Source: Cristatella mucedo
Lineage: Eukaryota > Bryozoa > Phylactolaemata > Cristatellidae
Assembly: GCA_009760855.2 (NCBI GenBank)
Contig: WPIO01000176.1
Coordinates: 1-45,000 of the forward strand
Length of the DNA: 45,000 bases
Reading direction: 5' to 3'
The position numbers were made by a program, and so were the translations under genes. The notes beneath the pieces were generated by a model. That model searched no databases and was not told the DNA's origin. It saw nothing but the letters and a program-made list of their open reading frames with translations. Below, piece after piece: positions 1-8,882 of this stretch. Each line of letters opens with the position of its first letter. Positions within the stretch are counted from its first letter, which is position 1.

Positions 1-229
1 CATACTCTAAAAAATAGAGTTAACAAAACAATTAACAGGAAAAGATTGTAGCATACCAGCAGAGTTTATTAAAGAAAGTTTAGAATGTGTAGTTTGGTTG
101 CACAGCAGAGAGCCAGCCGATGCCCAACACCGACAGTTTATTCCCAACACACGGAGCCCAAGAGCGCACGGCTTCCCTCAGCCCCTGCCCTCACACAACT
201 GCCCTCCCCTGGTCGACTCCGATGACACA

Positions 230-445
230 TCGACCACAACTGTGCACCGGCCGACCCTGATGGTGAATCCACCATCTGGCCACCAGCTGGTTACCGGCCT
301 GCGTCCATGCCACATTAAAGACGGACCACAGCAGTGCACTGGCCGACCCTGACGGTGAATCCACCATCTGGCCACCAGCTGGTTACCGGCCTGCGTCCAT
401 ACCACATCACAGGCGGACCACAGCTGTGCACCGGCCCCTCTCGGT
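230..445. repeat. 92-bp tandem minisatellite, just over two copies
   Basis: The stretch around GACCCTGATGGTGAATCC (from 253) recurs 92 bases later with a few substitutions (from 345). The CGGACCACAG motif at 230, 322 and 414 keeps the same 92-base spacing. It is G+C-rich, unlike the A+T-rich DNA that starts near 500, so I read it as host flank. The open frames across it are by-products of the repeat. Bases 1-229 show no gene; the first ~100 are A+T-rich. Confidence 0.85.
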
Positions 446-582
446 GGTGCTTCTAACAGCTCACCAGTAGCTTACCAGAGGAGCCTGCATACGATACATA
501 CATACGAACTACAGAATGGAGAGTTTAAGTATAGTTAATGAAGCTTTCACGTTGAATTGTAATAACATTAGCTAAATTAATT

Positions 583-1533
583 TCAATAACATCTGAAGAT
601 CTTGGAGTAAGTCTTATAACTTAGAACAGGGAAATTGATAGTTATACTAATAGAATCAAGACCAACATCAAATTCTGTTATATAATCATTTAATAATAAC
701 ATATAATTATTTTCAACTCCATAATATGTCATATTAAGAAAATTAGAAACAAAGAAATTTGGTGAGTAGAATTTATGAAAGTAGTTTATAACTACAATTT
801 GGAATGAATTAGTAAAATCTAGATAAAATTTCATTTTAACATCTTTATAATTTACTCTAGTCAGGTTTACATCTTTTAATATAATTGATTTTTCAGTTAT
901 TTGTTTTTCAAAGACATATAAATATATATACTCACCGTTAAAAAGGCTTATAGCCCTAGGAGTAGATGACCAGTCTCCACCAAGAGGAGACATCTCATAA
1001 ATATCTTTTATTCCCAATGTTATTTTTGTGAAATTAATTGGTGTTTTTATTTCTATATAAGATAATCTGGCTAAATAGTATCTACTAAGGTCTGGTACAT
1101 ATGAAATAGAAGTTCCTAAATTTTCTACTTTTGTAACAGACAAAGAACCTCTAGCTTCACCATCATTTGATAGGTATGAATTAAGAACATCATATGTCTT
1201 CATCCCAACATTCGTTTGACCAGTAACAATTAGTGTAGATATTGTTAAATCGCCAGTTATTGTTGCATCACCTCTAATATTTACCTTAGTATCAGTGTAC
1301 TCTTTTGTTGCAATATCATTTACGTTAATTAGATTTGCTACATTAACATATTTTTTTGAGTTTGCTCATATGTTTCCTCTTACAACTTGGTCTGAATCTT
1401 TTCTTAAATAATTATTATCAGCAAATGATTTCCCAACAATTTCTAATGAATCTATATTGTTTCCAAGATTTACTATTCTATTTTCTTTCATATCTAATGT
1501 TCCAATCATTTGTAAATCTTTTCTGCTTAACAT
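583..1533 (-). pseudogene. Fiber-like protein 3 (one in-frame TGA)
   Basis: The reading frame starts at the ATG at 1533, whose first base is shared with the TAA of the preceding fiber gene (TAATG), and runs 317 codons to 583. It is interrupted once, by TGA at 1376-1378. The N-terminal third has degenerate repeats of the kind 'LDMKENRIVNLG' and 'NDIATKEYTDTK', known from phage tail fibers and virus fiber shafts. The C-terminal ~200 residues are beta-rich and could be a head domain. It is the last of three tandem fiber-like genes. Trimeric attachment-fiber function is inferred from the repeats. TGA ends several other genes of this element normally, so I treat this one as a nonsense change. Confidence 0.6.
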
Positions 1534-2393
1534 TATATTATTGCTATATAAACAGTAATATTTATTTCTTTATCTAACAATCCTGATCCTGATATAAAAG
1601 TAGAAGTAGCAACTATTTTTTTACTACTATCTAACATATAACTACCATATAACTGATCACTCTGTGGTGTTAGTGCTGGTGGAGGCGGCATAAGTACTTT
1701 TGTTATTCCAGCAACTTCATAGGTTACTCCAATAAAAAATAGACCTCTTTGAATTGTCATGTTTACAATATCAGTAATCCATCTTCCATTAACTGTTTTG
1801 TCATATATTTGAGTAGTTAGTAAACCATCCATAGTTCCTTTAAATTTTACAGCTTTAGCATTTCAACGTGATCTTCGCAGATAATCAAGATTAACACCAT
1901 CATTTGGATTTACAGGATCATCCCTTATAACAATTGGATTTCTATTCATATTCAACGGCATATTCAATGGTCTATTATATCTTACATAACTATTATCCAT
2001 GTGTGCAATAGTTGCAATGTTATTAAGATTGGGATCAGTAATATTTAATGATCCTATTGCATTTAAAACTCCACTAATTCCACCACCATCTTTTGATAGT
2101 TTTGTATCAGCATAATCTTTTGTAGCTGCATCACTTGGGTTAACAGGATTTGCAAGATCTATCACTCTGTGATTATTCATGTCAAGATCGCCATCAGCAG
2201 TTGTTCCTCTAGATACTTTTGTAACAAAGTTTGTATCGATGTAATTTCTGTTTACAGCATCTGTAGAATCAACAGGATCTCCAAGATTTTTTATTAGATT
2301 CTGATTCATATTTAAAGATCTATTCATAATATCTCCAGTCTTACGAATATAATTTTTTTGGCTAGATCCTTTTCTCCGATATCCGAGCGACAT
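1533..2393 (-). pseudogene. Fiber-like protein 2 (one in-frame TGA)
   Basis: The start is taken at 2393, directly after TTGTATAGA and 1 base after the TAG of the upstream fiber gene. The frame has 287 codons including the stop, with one internal TGA at 1863-1865. The N-terminal ~180 residues contain at least three shaft-type repeats (LNMNQNLIKNLGDPVDSTDA, DLDMNNHRVIDLANPVNPSD, RPLNMPLNMNRNPIVI). Such LNMNxxxIxNLxxPVxxxDA units are typical of phage and virus fibers. The ~100 residues after the stop stay open in the same frame and look like a compact C-terminal head. A longer upstream ORF start was rejected because it overlaps the previous gene and lacks the local start motif. Confidence 0.65.
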
Positions 2394-2394
2394 T

Positions 2395-3252
2395 CTATAC
2401 AATAGTAATAATAAAATCAATATATGTAATATTGTTAGCAACTGTAAGATAATCTATCATATAAGTGCATGATCCATCAATATTTATTACTAAAAGGAGA
2501 GTACCAGATACCCCATAAGTGTTATCACTAGTTAACTCTAAAAACACTCCAGTTGTATTAGAACACCAGAGTATGCTAGATACTGTTTGAGAGTTTGTTA
2601 CTGCTCCAGCAACAAATGTTTTATAAGGTGTTGCATAGCCGATTACACTTCCTTGCTGATTAAAAACTGCAATGTTCGCAGGAGTTGCTTTTAATGTAGA
2701 ACTTTCTGTTCCTGTTCCATTTACATTAATATTAAATATGTTTAGCGTAGCAATAATTGAAGCACTTGTAAAACCAGAAAGTCTTAAATACAAAGTAGAA
2801 CATTTATAAGAATCAATAGATTGTTTTGTTACAACATCTGAATTTTTCAAAGAGGTAATTCTGTTAGATCCTAGATCAAGATTACTATTAGAGTTGCCAT
2901 TTAAAACTTGAGACATACTTTTTAATAATCCATAGTTTATTACTTTGTAAAGCCTAGAATCTTGATAGACAGTTCCATCAACAGATCTTCCAGATATACC
3001 AGTGATGTTTTTACAGTTTAACTGAGATAGCATTTTTGCACTATTCTTTGAAAGTAAGTCAGATAAATTAGAAACAGAAGCTATTTCTCCTGAAACATTA
3101 GTTGCAACAGTATTAAAAAAGTTTGAATTAAGAGCATAATCTAATCTTATCACATCTCCATTATTTACTGGAAAACCAAGATTTGTAATGCAATTTCCAT
3201 TAGCATTAAGATCACTAAAAATATGACCATTAATCTTACTAATATTATCCAT
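2395..3252 (-). CDS. Fiber-like protein 1 (intact)
   Basis: An intact frame of 285 residues. The ATG at 3252 is chosen because TATATATAAGA lies directly upstream and the protein then begins with a shaft repeat (ISKINGHIFSDLNANG) close to the N-terminus of the plus-strand fiber gene at 13683. The frame stays open further upstream, but that part overlaps the divergent gene at 3263 on the other strand and is a shadow. After two or three repeats the sequence becomes Ser/Thr/Asn-rich and beta-like, fitting a receptor-binding head. Only 10 bases separate its start from that of the divergent plus-strand gene. Confidence 0.7.
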   Translation of the reverse strand: MDNISKINGHIFSDLNANGNCITNLGFPVNNGDVIRLDYALNSNFFNTVATNVSGEIASVSNLSDLLSKNSAKMLSQLNCKNITGISGRSVDGTVYQDSRLYKVINYGLLKSMSQVLNGNSNSNLDLGSNRITSLKNSDVVTKQSIDSYKCSTLYLRLSGFTSASIIATLNIFNINVNGTGTESSTLKATPANIAVFNQQGSVIGYATPYKTFVAGAVTNSQTVSSILWCSNTTGVFLELTSDNTYGVSGTLLLVINIDGSCTYMIDYLTVANNITYIDFIITIV

Positions 3253-3262
3253 TCTTATATAT
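3253..3262. promoter_or_regulatory. 10-bp divergent promoter-like spacer (TCTTATATAT)
   Basis: This is the whole gap between the minus-strand ATG at 3252 and the plus-strand ATG at 3263. It carries a TATA-type motif readable in both directions. The same kind of motif precedes most start codons of the element. Promoter function is inferred. Confidence 0.5.
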
Positions 3263-4342
3263 ATGGAAAAATTAAAATCTGGCTTAGACACAACAAAAGA
3301 AGTATTATCAGGAACAACAACAGCAGCTGAGCTTGGATCAAAAGCAATTATAAAAGTAGCTCCTAAGATTGCAATGAAACTGAGCCTACACGCATCAAAT
3401 AAGATTGCAACTATTGTTCCAAAAGTTTTGCAGTCATTCAAAGTAATTGGAACTGCTACAAAAGCACTTGGAGGATTTCTATCAGGAATAACAGGAATTG
3501 TGGATCTTGGTTTATTTATAAAAGAAATCGTAGATGATATTTCTTCTGGAAAATATGGTAATGTCTTTTGGAAGACAATTGCAGAAAAAAAGAAGGACTG
3601 TCAAAAATGGTTGCTTCTTTAGAGGTCGGCTTTTACATAAATGAGATTTTGCTAGAAGCTGAAAGGGCTAACTCTAATTGGTACTTAGATCCTAGTAGAT
3701 TTCTTTCAGATACATTTGGAGAGGAAGTTAATTGGAACGCTGCTCAACTAGATACAAAAGTTTGGAGTAAAAACTTTCTTGAAGTAAGATCAGGAGGATT
3801 TCTGCCTGCAATTCCAGCAATCATAGCAAGTATAGCTTCTGTTATTGGAGCCGTTGGTTTAGGTGTTTCCATAGCAGTATCAGTAGCAGGATTGATTAAG
3901 AAAATTATTGACAGTACAATGTATACAGCTAAGGCACCACCGATGAACACCCATGAAGAACGAATGAGTGCTTTGAGTTTACAAAGTGAAAGACTAAAGA
4001 ATGCAATTGTGGATATAAAAAATATGATAGAACTACTTGATAAAAACATTGATATTGATTTGAGTGACAAAGTGCAAAACTCAGAGGTGAAAAACAGATT
4101 AGATTATTTGAAAACAGGTAAACAACTTGTGGAAGTATCAGGTGTAAGTTATTCAGATAAGTTAAAAGAATATATAAAAAAAAGTAGAAAGTAGTACTGT
4201 TGGAGGAAAAAAGACTTATAATTATCAAGCTGAGTCTGCAATGCTACTAGCTAATCTTTATGCACAAGGTAAATCACAAGAAGAAATATATAATGAAATG
4301 ATAAAACTGAGAGATCAGCTTAAATTAAGATGTAGAAATTAA
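3263..4342 (+). pseudogene. Membrane-active minor virion protein, pVI/pX-like (frameshifted)
   Basis: The region is open in frame 3263-3622, then 3568-4194, then ~4193-4342. Coding sense continues across both joins, at A-runs near 3586 and 4178, so I read one gene with two frameshifts; two adjacent genes remain possible. The first part has an amphipathic/hydrophobic stretch around ALGGFLSGITGIVDLGLF. The second has a GGFLPAIPAIIASIASVIGA segment followed by more hydrophobic residues and a Lys-rich end. A Gly-Gly-hydrophobic-Leu-Pro start to a hydrophobic helix is characteristic of adenovirus pX-like core proteins and their Polinton/adintovirus counterparts. Role inferred: a membrane-active or DNA-associated internal capsid protein. 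Its TAA overlaps the stop of the convergent HNH gene. Confidence 0.55.
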
Positions 4343-4898
4343 AAGTCTGTGTAGCGAACAATTCTGTAATCTTCTGTTAAACTATAAGTAAAATTGAGTC
4401 TAGCGAATTGTAAATGGAGGCGTATTGCTGCAAGGTCACGCACTTCAACAGCTTTCTCTGCAGATTCATAGTAACCTAAATGATAACTAGTATTATCTAC
4501 TTTAATATATGATTTATATTTTTTTGCTCTTTTATCAAAACAGACGCCAATATATTTAGATTTATTATTTTTTGTATTCCCCTATTTCTTCGATTTTCCA
4601 ACTGTGTTGCAACTCTTAGATTAGAAATCCTGTTATCAGACATATCTAAATTTTCATGATCGATCTGAAAAACAGGCATCTCTTCTTTCATTATAATCCA
4701 TGCCAATCTATGACTTTTATAACGCTTTCCGTCAATACTTATAATTCTATATCCATAACTGTCAATACTTCCGGCCTCACTTCCAATTGATGCTTTCCCT
4801 CTTCTATTTATCTTCCAAAAGAATCGACCAGTATCTGGTTCATAATAAAGCAATTCCATAACTCTATTTCTAAAAACAGAAATCTCATCATTATTCAT
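4339..4898 (-). pseudogene. HNH homing-type endonuclease (one frameshift)
   Basis: The N-terminal 120 residues (ATG at 4898 after TATATTAAGAA) have the phage-type HNH layout: YYEPDTGRFFWK, GSIDSYGYRIISIDGKRY, SHRLAW, then QIDHENLDMSDNRISNLR and ATQLENRRNR. In this the H of SHRLAW and DH/N residues form the nuclease core. Near 4570, in an A/T run, the frame shifts. The continuation, reading KYIGVCFDKRAKKYKS and so on to the TAA at 4339-4341, looks like the AP2-like DNA-binding half usual in this family. HNH genes of this type are often selfish passengers in viral genomes. The stop overlaps that of the convergent plus-strand gene within TTAA. Confidence 0.75.
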
Positions 4899-4963
4899 TT
4901 CTTAATATATAATAGCTTTATTTGTCTTTAAATAAAATTTATTTTATTATAGAATAGAAAATC

Positions 4964-5721
4964 ATGAGACCAAGTTAAACCTATCAGAACATCAAGTAAA
5001 CTTGGTACACAAATCTGATAAACCTATTTCAATCAGACTAAAAAAAGAAGATCTATCAGGTTCTATTTCTATCTTTGTAACAAAAACACAGCTTGCTAGA
5101 ATAGAAAAGTGCAAATCTAAAAATACTGGCATGCAATTGAATCTAAGTCTTAAACAACTGAAACGTAATAGAAGAATTGGTTCAGGCATAGTAGATTTCA
5201 TAAACAAACTAACTGGCAATCGTGAGATGCATATGCGTCTTCCTTCAGGAGTAAAATCAGAATTTGTACCAGGTGGAAGTTTTAACAATACTGGTCGTTA
5301 CAGCTAAGCCGAACCAGGAACAAAATTCACTCAAAGGATGAAGAAATCTTATGAAGGCGTGAATGATCTAGATCGAGGTGCTTTGGTCCACGATAGTCTA
5401 TATACCGAAACTTCATCTATGCCTGAACCTAAAAGAACGGAAATAAGAAACTTGTCAGACTTGGTATTAGCTGGGTCTGCTGCTAGAATTGCGCTTGATC
5501 CTCGTCAACCAAATTACGTACGTGAAGATGCAAAGACAGTAGCAGCTGTTATGGCAGCAAAAGCAAAATTAGGCTTGGGCCTTGCTGGTGGATTAAACGA
5601 TTCATTTGCTACTGATTTTCTAAAAGATAAAGTAAGTAATCCTGCTAGTCTTAATAAGATAAAAAATTATGCTCGCGGAATCGTTGATAGAATGCTTGAT
5701 ATCACTCGGAAAAAGATCTAA
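4964..5721 (+). pseudogene. Phospholipase A2-like minor virion protein (frame break after start, internal stop)
   Basis: The ATG at 4964 follows TATTATAGAATAGAAAATC but is one base out of frame with the main reading frame, which is open from there to TAA at 5305-5307. It then resumes in the same frame to 5721. Around and after the stop are EPGTKF, LDRGALVHDSLY and a long Ala-rich helix region. The order PGT...LD....HD..Y is the pattern of the parvovirus VP1u-type PLA2 fold, which also occurs in adintoviruses. The HD pair would be catalytic. The glycine expected before PGT is Glu, so activity is doubtful even apart from the stop. Family role: breaching endosomal membranes during entry. The stop lies at the edge of the putative calcium loop. 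Confidence 0.55.
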
Positions 5722-5760
5722 AAAAATCTAACTTACTATTTTATATTTATATTTATATTT

Positions 5761-6248
5761 TTAAAACTCTGCTGGATTGAACATTGATCTCTTTGCTGAA
5801 CTATACAATTTTACTTGGTCAATCTTTAGTCTAATATTTAATTTTTCTTCATTATTATAGTACCCTTTTGAAACATAACTACCATCAAGAATTCCAGTGA
5901 TACAAAAATCATTTCCTAATTTTTTAATTACGTCTGCTGGACTAGATACTTTAATTTGTTTATTATTCTCATCAAACATAAAACTAGGTTTCTTTCCAAA
6001 ATCAAATCTAATTCCAATTGTTGACCTTGCACTAGCATCAAATGCTTTGAAATCTAATTGTTCACTCGATCTATCTACAATGCTTTGAATATAAGGAAGT
6101 GATTCTTCTGTTATATACATCCACGCACTAAGATAAGGTTTTGAATCTTTTGAAATTTTCTCTTCAACATGAATGTGTGCAGGCTTTCCTTTTGGGATAA
6201 CAACTGCAGAATTTTGGAGAACTACAAACTTCTTTTCTTGATTTCCAT
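5761..6248 (-). pseudogene. Unidentified protein, possibly OB-fold-like (frameshift just after start)
   Basis: The best start by context is ATG 6248, preceded by TACTATATAGA, but its own frame ends after eight codons. The frame two bases along is open from there through 6120 to the stop at 5761, giving about 160 residues. The protein is mixed alpha/beta, with VVIPKGKPAHIHVEEK near the N-terminus and a C-terminal beta-rich part (FCITGILDGSYVSKG, LNIRLKIDQVKLY). I do not recognise it. The alternating beta pattern near the end resembles single-stranded-DNA-binding OB folds, but this is only a guess. It lies just downstream of the protease on the same strand. Confidence 0.4.
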
Positions 6249-6276
6249 TCTATATAGTAGAAATATTTTGTTTAAT

Positions 6277-6627
6277 TCAAATTAATAATTGCATGACTGT
6301 ACCAAAATCGACAAATTCCATTAATTTAAGGAAGATTAAGCACCTCATTCCACAATCCGTTTGATTAAACTTTTGCAGTTGAAAAGTCTGAAAACTTGGT
6401 GTAACACCAAAATAATTAATCACTTCTGGCATTGGAGGAGCACCGAATGAGTCAAAGTAAAAACATCGATCTCCAGTTTTTTTAAGAGCTACCCAATGAT
6501 ATATTGCTAGATCTGATTTTCCAGTATTGCAAATGAGGCACTCATTCTGTTCTGGAGAACTTAATTCATCTCTTGCAAATACACCTCTGAAATTTTTTAT
6601 ATCTAATTCTTTAACATATTGATTTAT
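6277..6627 (-). pseudogene. Adenain-like maturation cysteine protease (5' part broken)
   Basis: This gene is easy to miss because its frame has no early ATG. The minus strand from 6627 reads 116 residues to TGA at 6277-6279. Features in order: NFRGVFARDEL (13-22), YHWVAL with catalytic His 44, YFDSFG with Asp 59, and QTDCGMRC with Gln 89 and nucleophile Cys 92. This is the His-Asp-Gln-Cys layout of adenovirus/Polinton proteases (Ulp1-like C5 family), which cleave capsid precursors. A TAA at 6628-6630 interrupts the frame upstream, where a few more family-like residues overlap the end of the zinc-ribbon gene. Nonsense mutation or 5' loss are both possible. All catalytic residues survive. Confidence 0.85.
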
Positions 6628-6634
6628 TTAAAAA

Positions 6635-6979
6635 TCAGTTAGTGGCGTACTTTTTAATTTTTTTTAAATTGTTGATAGTTCTTCTTAGTTCAGAAAGTAT
6701 TTGTTCTTTACTCATATCACCACTTCCCAACTTCTTTCCATGAGATAGAACTCCAGTTCCCAACTTCTTTCCATGAGATAGAACTCCAGTACCTAACTTC
6801 TTTCCATGAGATAGAACTCCACTGCCACTTCTTAACTTTACAAACTTTGAATTTTTACTTTCAAAAATCACACAAATTGCTTTAATAATTCCTCTAAGGC
6901 CTTTTGTACTATCAATCTCGACATACTCTTCATGAATGCTATCTGTAGGCTTCTTACATTTCAAGCAGTAAATTTCCAT
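6635..6979 (-). CDS. CxxC zinc-ribbon protein with a triplicated 11-residue repeat
   Basis: An intact frame of 114 residues, starting MEIYCLKCKK after TATTATAGAA. The N-terminal Cys5-x2-Cys8 pair is a half zinc-ribbon of the kind seen in short Polinton and giant-virus proteins. The middle contains GVLSHGKKLG(T/S) three times in a row, encoded by a 33-bp tandem repeat. The C-terminus is a Lys-rich helix (ELRRTINNLKKIKK). Its start resembles that of the Cys-rich gene at 14966 (MEIFCDTCS), so the two may be distant paralogs. Function unknown; small nucleic-acid or virion protein inferred. It is divergent from the ATPase gene across 34 bases. Confidence 0.65.
   Translation of the reverse strand: MEIYCLKCKKPTDSIHEEYVEIDSTKGLRGIIKAICVIFESKNSKFVKLRSGSGVLSHGKKLGTGVLSHGKKLGTGVLSHGKKLGSGDMSKEQILSELRRTINNLKKIKKYATN
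6720..6826. repeat. 33-bp tandem repeat, three copies, inside the zinc-ribbon gene
   Basis: The motif CAACTTCTTTCCATGAGATA occurs three times at 33-base spacing, with one or two changes between copies. It preserves frame and encodes an 11-residue Lys/Gly/His unit. Confidence 0.9.
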
Positions 6980-7013
6980 TTCTATAATATAAAAACTTTT
7001 TTTAGTATAGGAA
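6980..7013. promoter_or_regulatory. Divergent promoter-like spacer between zinc-ribbon and ATPase genes
   Basis: The 34-base gap holds TTCTATAATATA next to the minus-strand ATG and TTTAGTATAGGAA next to the plus-strand ATG. Each gene thus has a TATA/TATAGAA-type motif touching its start. Function inferred from repetition of this arrangement across the element. Confidence 0.45.
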
Positions 7014-7685
7014 ATGTCTCTTCAAGTAAGGGCGTTTAATTTTGGACAAGATGTAGATACTGGACATAAAGAACCATTACCAAGTGTACCAATCAGAGCT
7101 TTAGTTCTAGGACCAAGTGGTTCAGGTAAGTCTCAACTTATCATGAATTGGATATTTTATGGAATGGTTAATTATGATTGTTGTACAATTATTGCTTCAA
7201 TTTTAGATCAAAAGTTGTATCGTGGACTTATGTCAATGACAAAAGAAAACAAAGCTTATTCTTGGATTAATGAAATTGATGCTATGCCAGAAGTAGATTC
7301 ATATAAGAACTGCAAGAATGTTGTTGTACTTGATGATTTAATGACTGAGGATCAAACTAAAATATTAGACTATTTCACACGAGGAAGACATAAAGGTCTA
7401 AATATTTTCTATCTTGCTCAAGGCTTTACTAATATACCTAGGAGAGAAATTAGAAACAATGTAAATCTAATAGTAATCTTTAAGCAAAACACAACTGATA
7501 TTGAGTATATTCGTGATGCATATGTTGGAGATATTGATAAGAAACAATTTAGAGAATGGGTTAACTCTTGTACTAGAAATCGTTTTGGTTTTTGCATAAT
7601 AGATCTAACAACGACTGAGTCGGAAGGCAGATTTTGGTCTGTTGATTCAGAAGGAAAGCAATTAATGACATTTTTTAATTATTAA
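7014..7685 (+). CDS. DNA packaging ATPase (FtsK/HerA, A32-like)
   Basis: An intact 223-residue protein. Walker A GPSGSGKS is at residues 33-40 and Walker B VVVLDD at 103-108. These are followed by a polar motif (FYLAQGF, ~132-138) and Arg residues (IPRREIR) in the position of the sensor/arginine-finger region. The size and layout match the A32-type packaging ATPases of Polintons, virophages and adintoviruses, which pump the genome into the preformed capsid. The start follows TAGTATAGGAA. It heads the plus-strand structural gene block and is one of the few undamaged genes. Confidence 0.9.
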   Translation: MSLQVRAFNFGQDVDTGHKEPLPSVPIRALVLGPSGSGKSQLIMNWIFYGMVNYDCCTIIASILDQKLYRGLMSMTKENKAYSWINEIDAMPEVDSYKNCKNVVVLDDLMTEDQTKILDYFTRGRHKGLNIFYLAQGFTNIPRREIRNNVNLIVIFKQNTTDIEYIRDAYVGDIDKKQFREWVNSCTRNRFGFCIIDLTTTESEGRFWSVDSEGKQLMTFFNY

Positions 7686-7698
7686 TAGATATAGTAAA

Positions 7699-8879
7699 AT
7701 GCTTAATGGAAAAATTTACTCGAGTGGTAAAAAACCTTACAAAGGAAGTGTTCAAGAGGCATTAGATTATGAAACTAAACTGCAAAACCTGCAAGATCTG
7801 AGAAATGCAAATATTTTAGAAAACTCTAGTGAGATACAAAGAATAGAATCAGAAATTGCTGTAAGAGATGCTGCTGAGCATAGACTAAACGAGCAAGCAT
7901 TAGAGAGATCTACTGATAACTCAGGTAAAGTTGCTGTTGAGAAACTTAAAAGAATCAGACCTAAACTTGCTTTACAGATAGAAAATAAAGAACAACTGCA
8001 GAAAGTTTTAGAATACAAACAAAAACCAGACATATCAAGCACTATTCAAAAAGCAAGAACAACTGTTAGTGAAGGAAAGCATAAAAAAGCGATTACTATA
8101 GCAAATCAAGCAAAGACATATGCGGCAAATCCAGAAATACGAGAAGCTATTGATGCTGCTCAAAAAGGTTTAGCTGAGGAGTTAAATATAAATCCAACTA
8201 CTGGCACACCGAATAAAACTCAAATACAAGATTTTGATAAAGCTGAACTGATTAAATTACTTAATGAAAAAACGGATATGTTCCAAGTTACGTACCAAGA
8301 ATAATAAATGAGATTGATAGTACAAATAAAGATTTAAAACTATATGAACTTGGACAAAAGCTTTTTATTGAAAAAATGGATAGTCCTGAACAAGAACTAG
8401 GTCCGACTGCTCATAATATATTAGAATTTGCAATTGGTTATTATAATAAACTTGATGGTGAACAGGTTGAAGCAATAAAAAAAGCATATATGTTAACAGT
8501 TGTAAAGAAAGATTTACTTGATATTATTGAAACAAAGAAAACTGGTGGAATATCAAAACCAATAAGAAAGATGGTTGAAAACCTTAGTCTTTCCAGTGCT
8601 ATTGCAGAGCTAGACAAAAAGAAAAAAAGAAGTATAAAAGAGCAAAGAGTTTTAGATTATTTAAGATCAAAAGTTGGCAAAGGAATAGAAATAATACCAT
8701 TAGTTGTAAAGAATGATTCAGAAGTATTTGACACGATAGAATTGTGGATTCGTGAGCTTGCTGCTGGAAATACTGGAGTAGTAAATTCTATTAGTGCTGC
8801 TGTTGATTACCTTGCAAAATCTAGAAAAGTACCAAAGTCATACATTGCTAAGATTAATAAACTTTTATTTGATATATAG
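7699..8879 (+). pseudogene. Large charged virion-type protein (one frameshift)
   Basis: Two ORFs (7699-8304 and 8376-8879) belong together. The second frame is open upstream of its first ATG back to a stop at 8265-8267 and reads sensibly from about 8280, so a one-base shift lies between 8268 and 8302. The first ~200 residues are Glu/Lys/Gln-rich and helical (coiled-coil likely: LQNLQDLRNANILENSSEIQ). The second part is also helical, with KKKKRSIKEQRVLDYLRSKV. I recognise no family. The position between the packaging ATPase and the penton-like genes suggests a structural or scaffold role, which is inference. The start follows AGATATAGTAAA. Confidence 0.45.
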
Positions 8880-8882
8880 AAA

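Noticed and set aside
230-445. CRISPR-like repeat array
   Set aside because: The 92-bp units are contiguous, with no alternating unique spacers, and the DNA is eukaryotic.
1376-1865. In-frame TGA codons in two fiber genes as evidence that TGA is recoded
   Set aside because: The fiber 4, protease, zinc-ribbon and coiled-coil genes end at TGA, and Trp is encoded by TGG elsewhere. TAA breaks also occur in other genes, so nonsense mutation is simpler.
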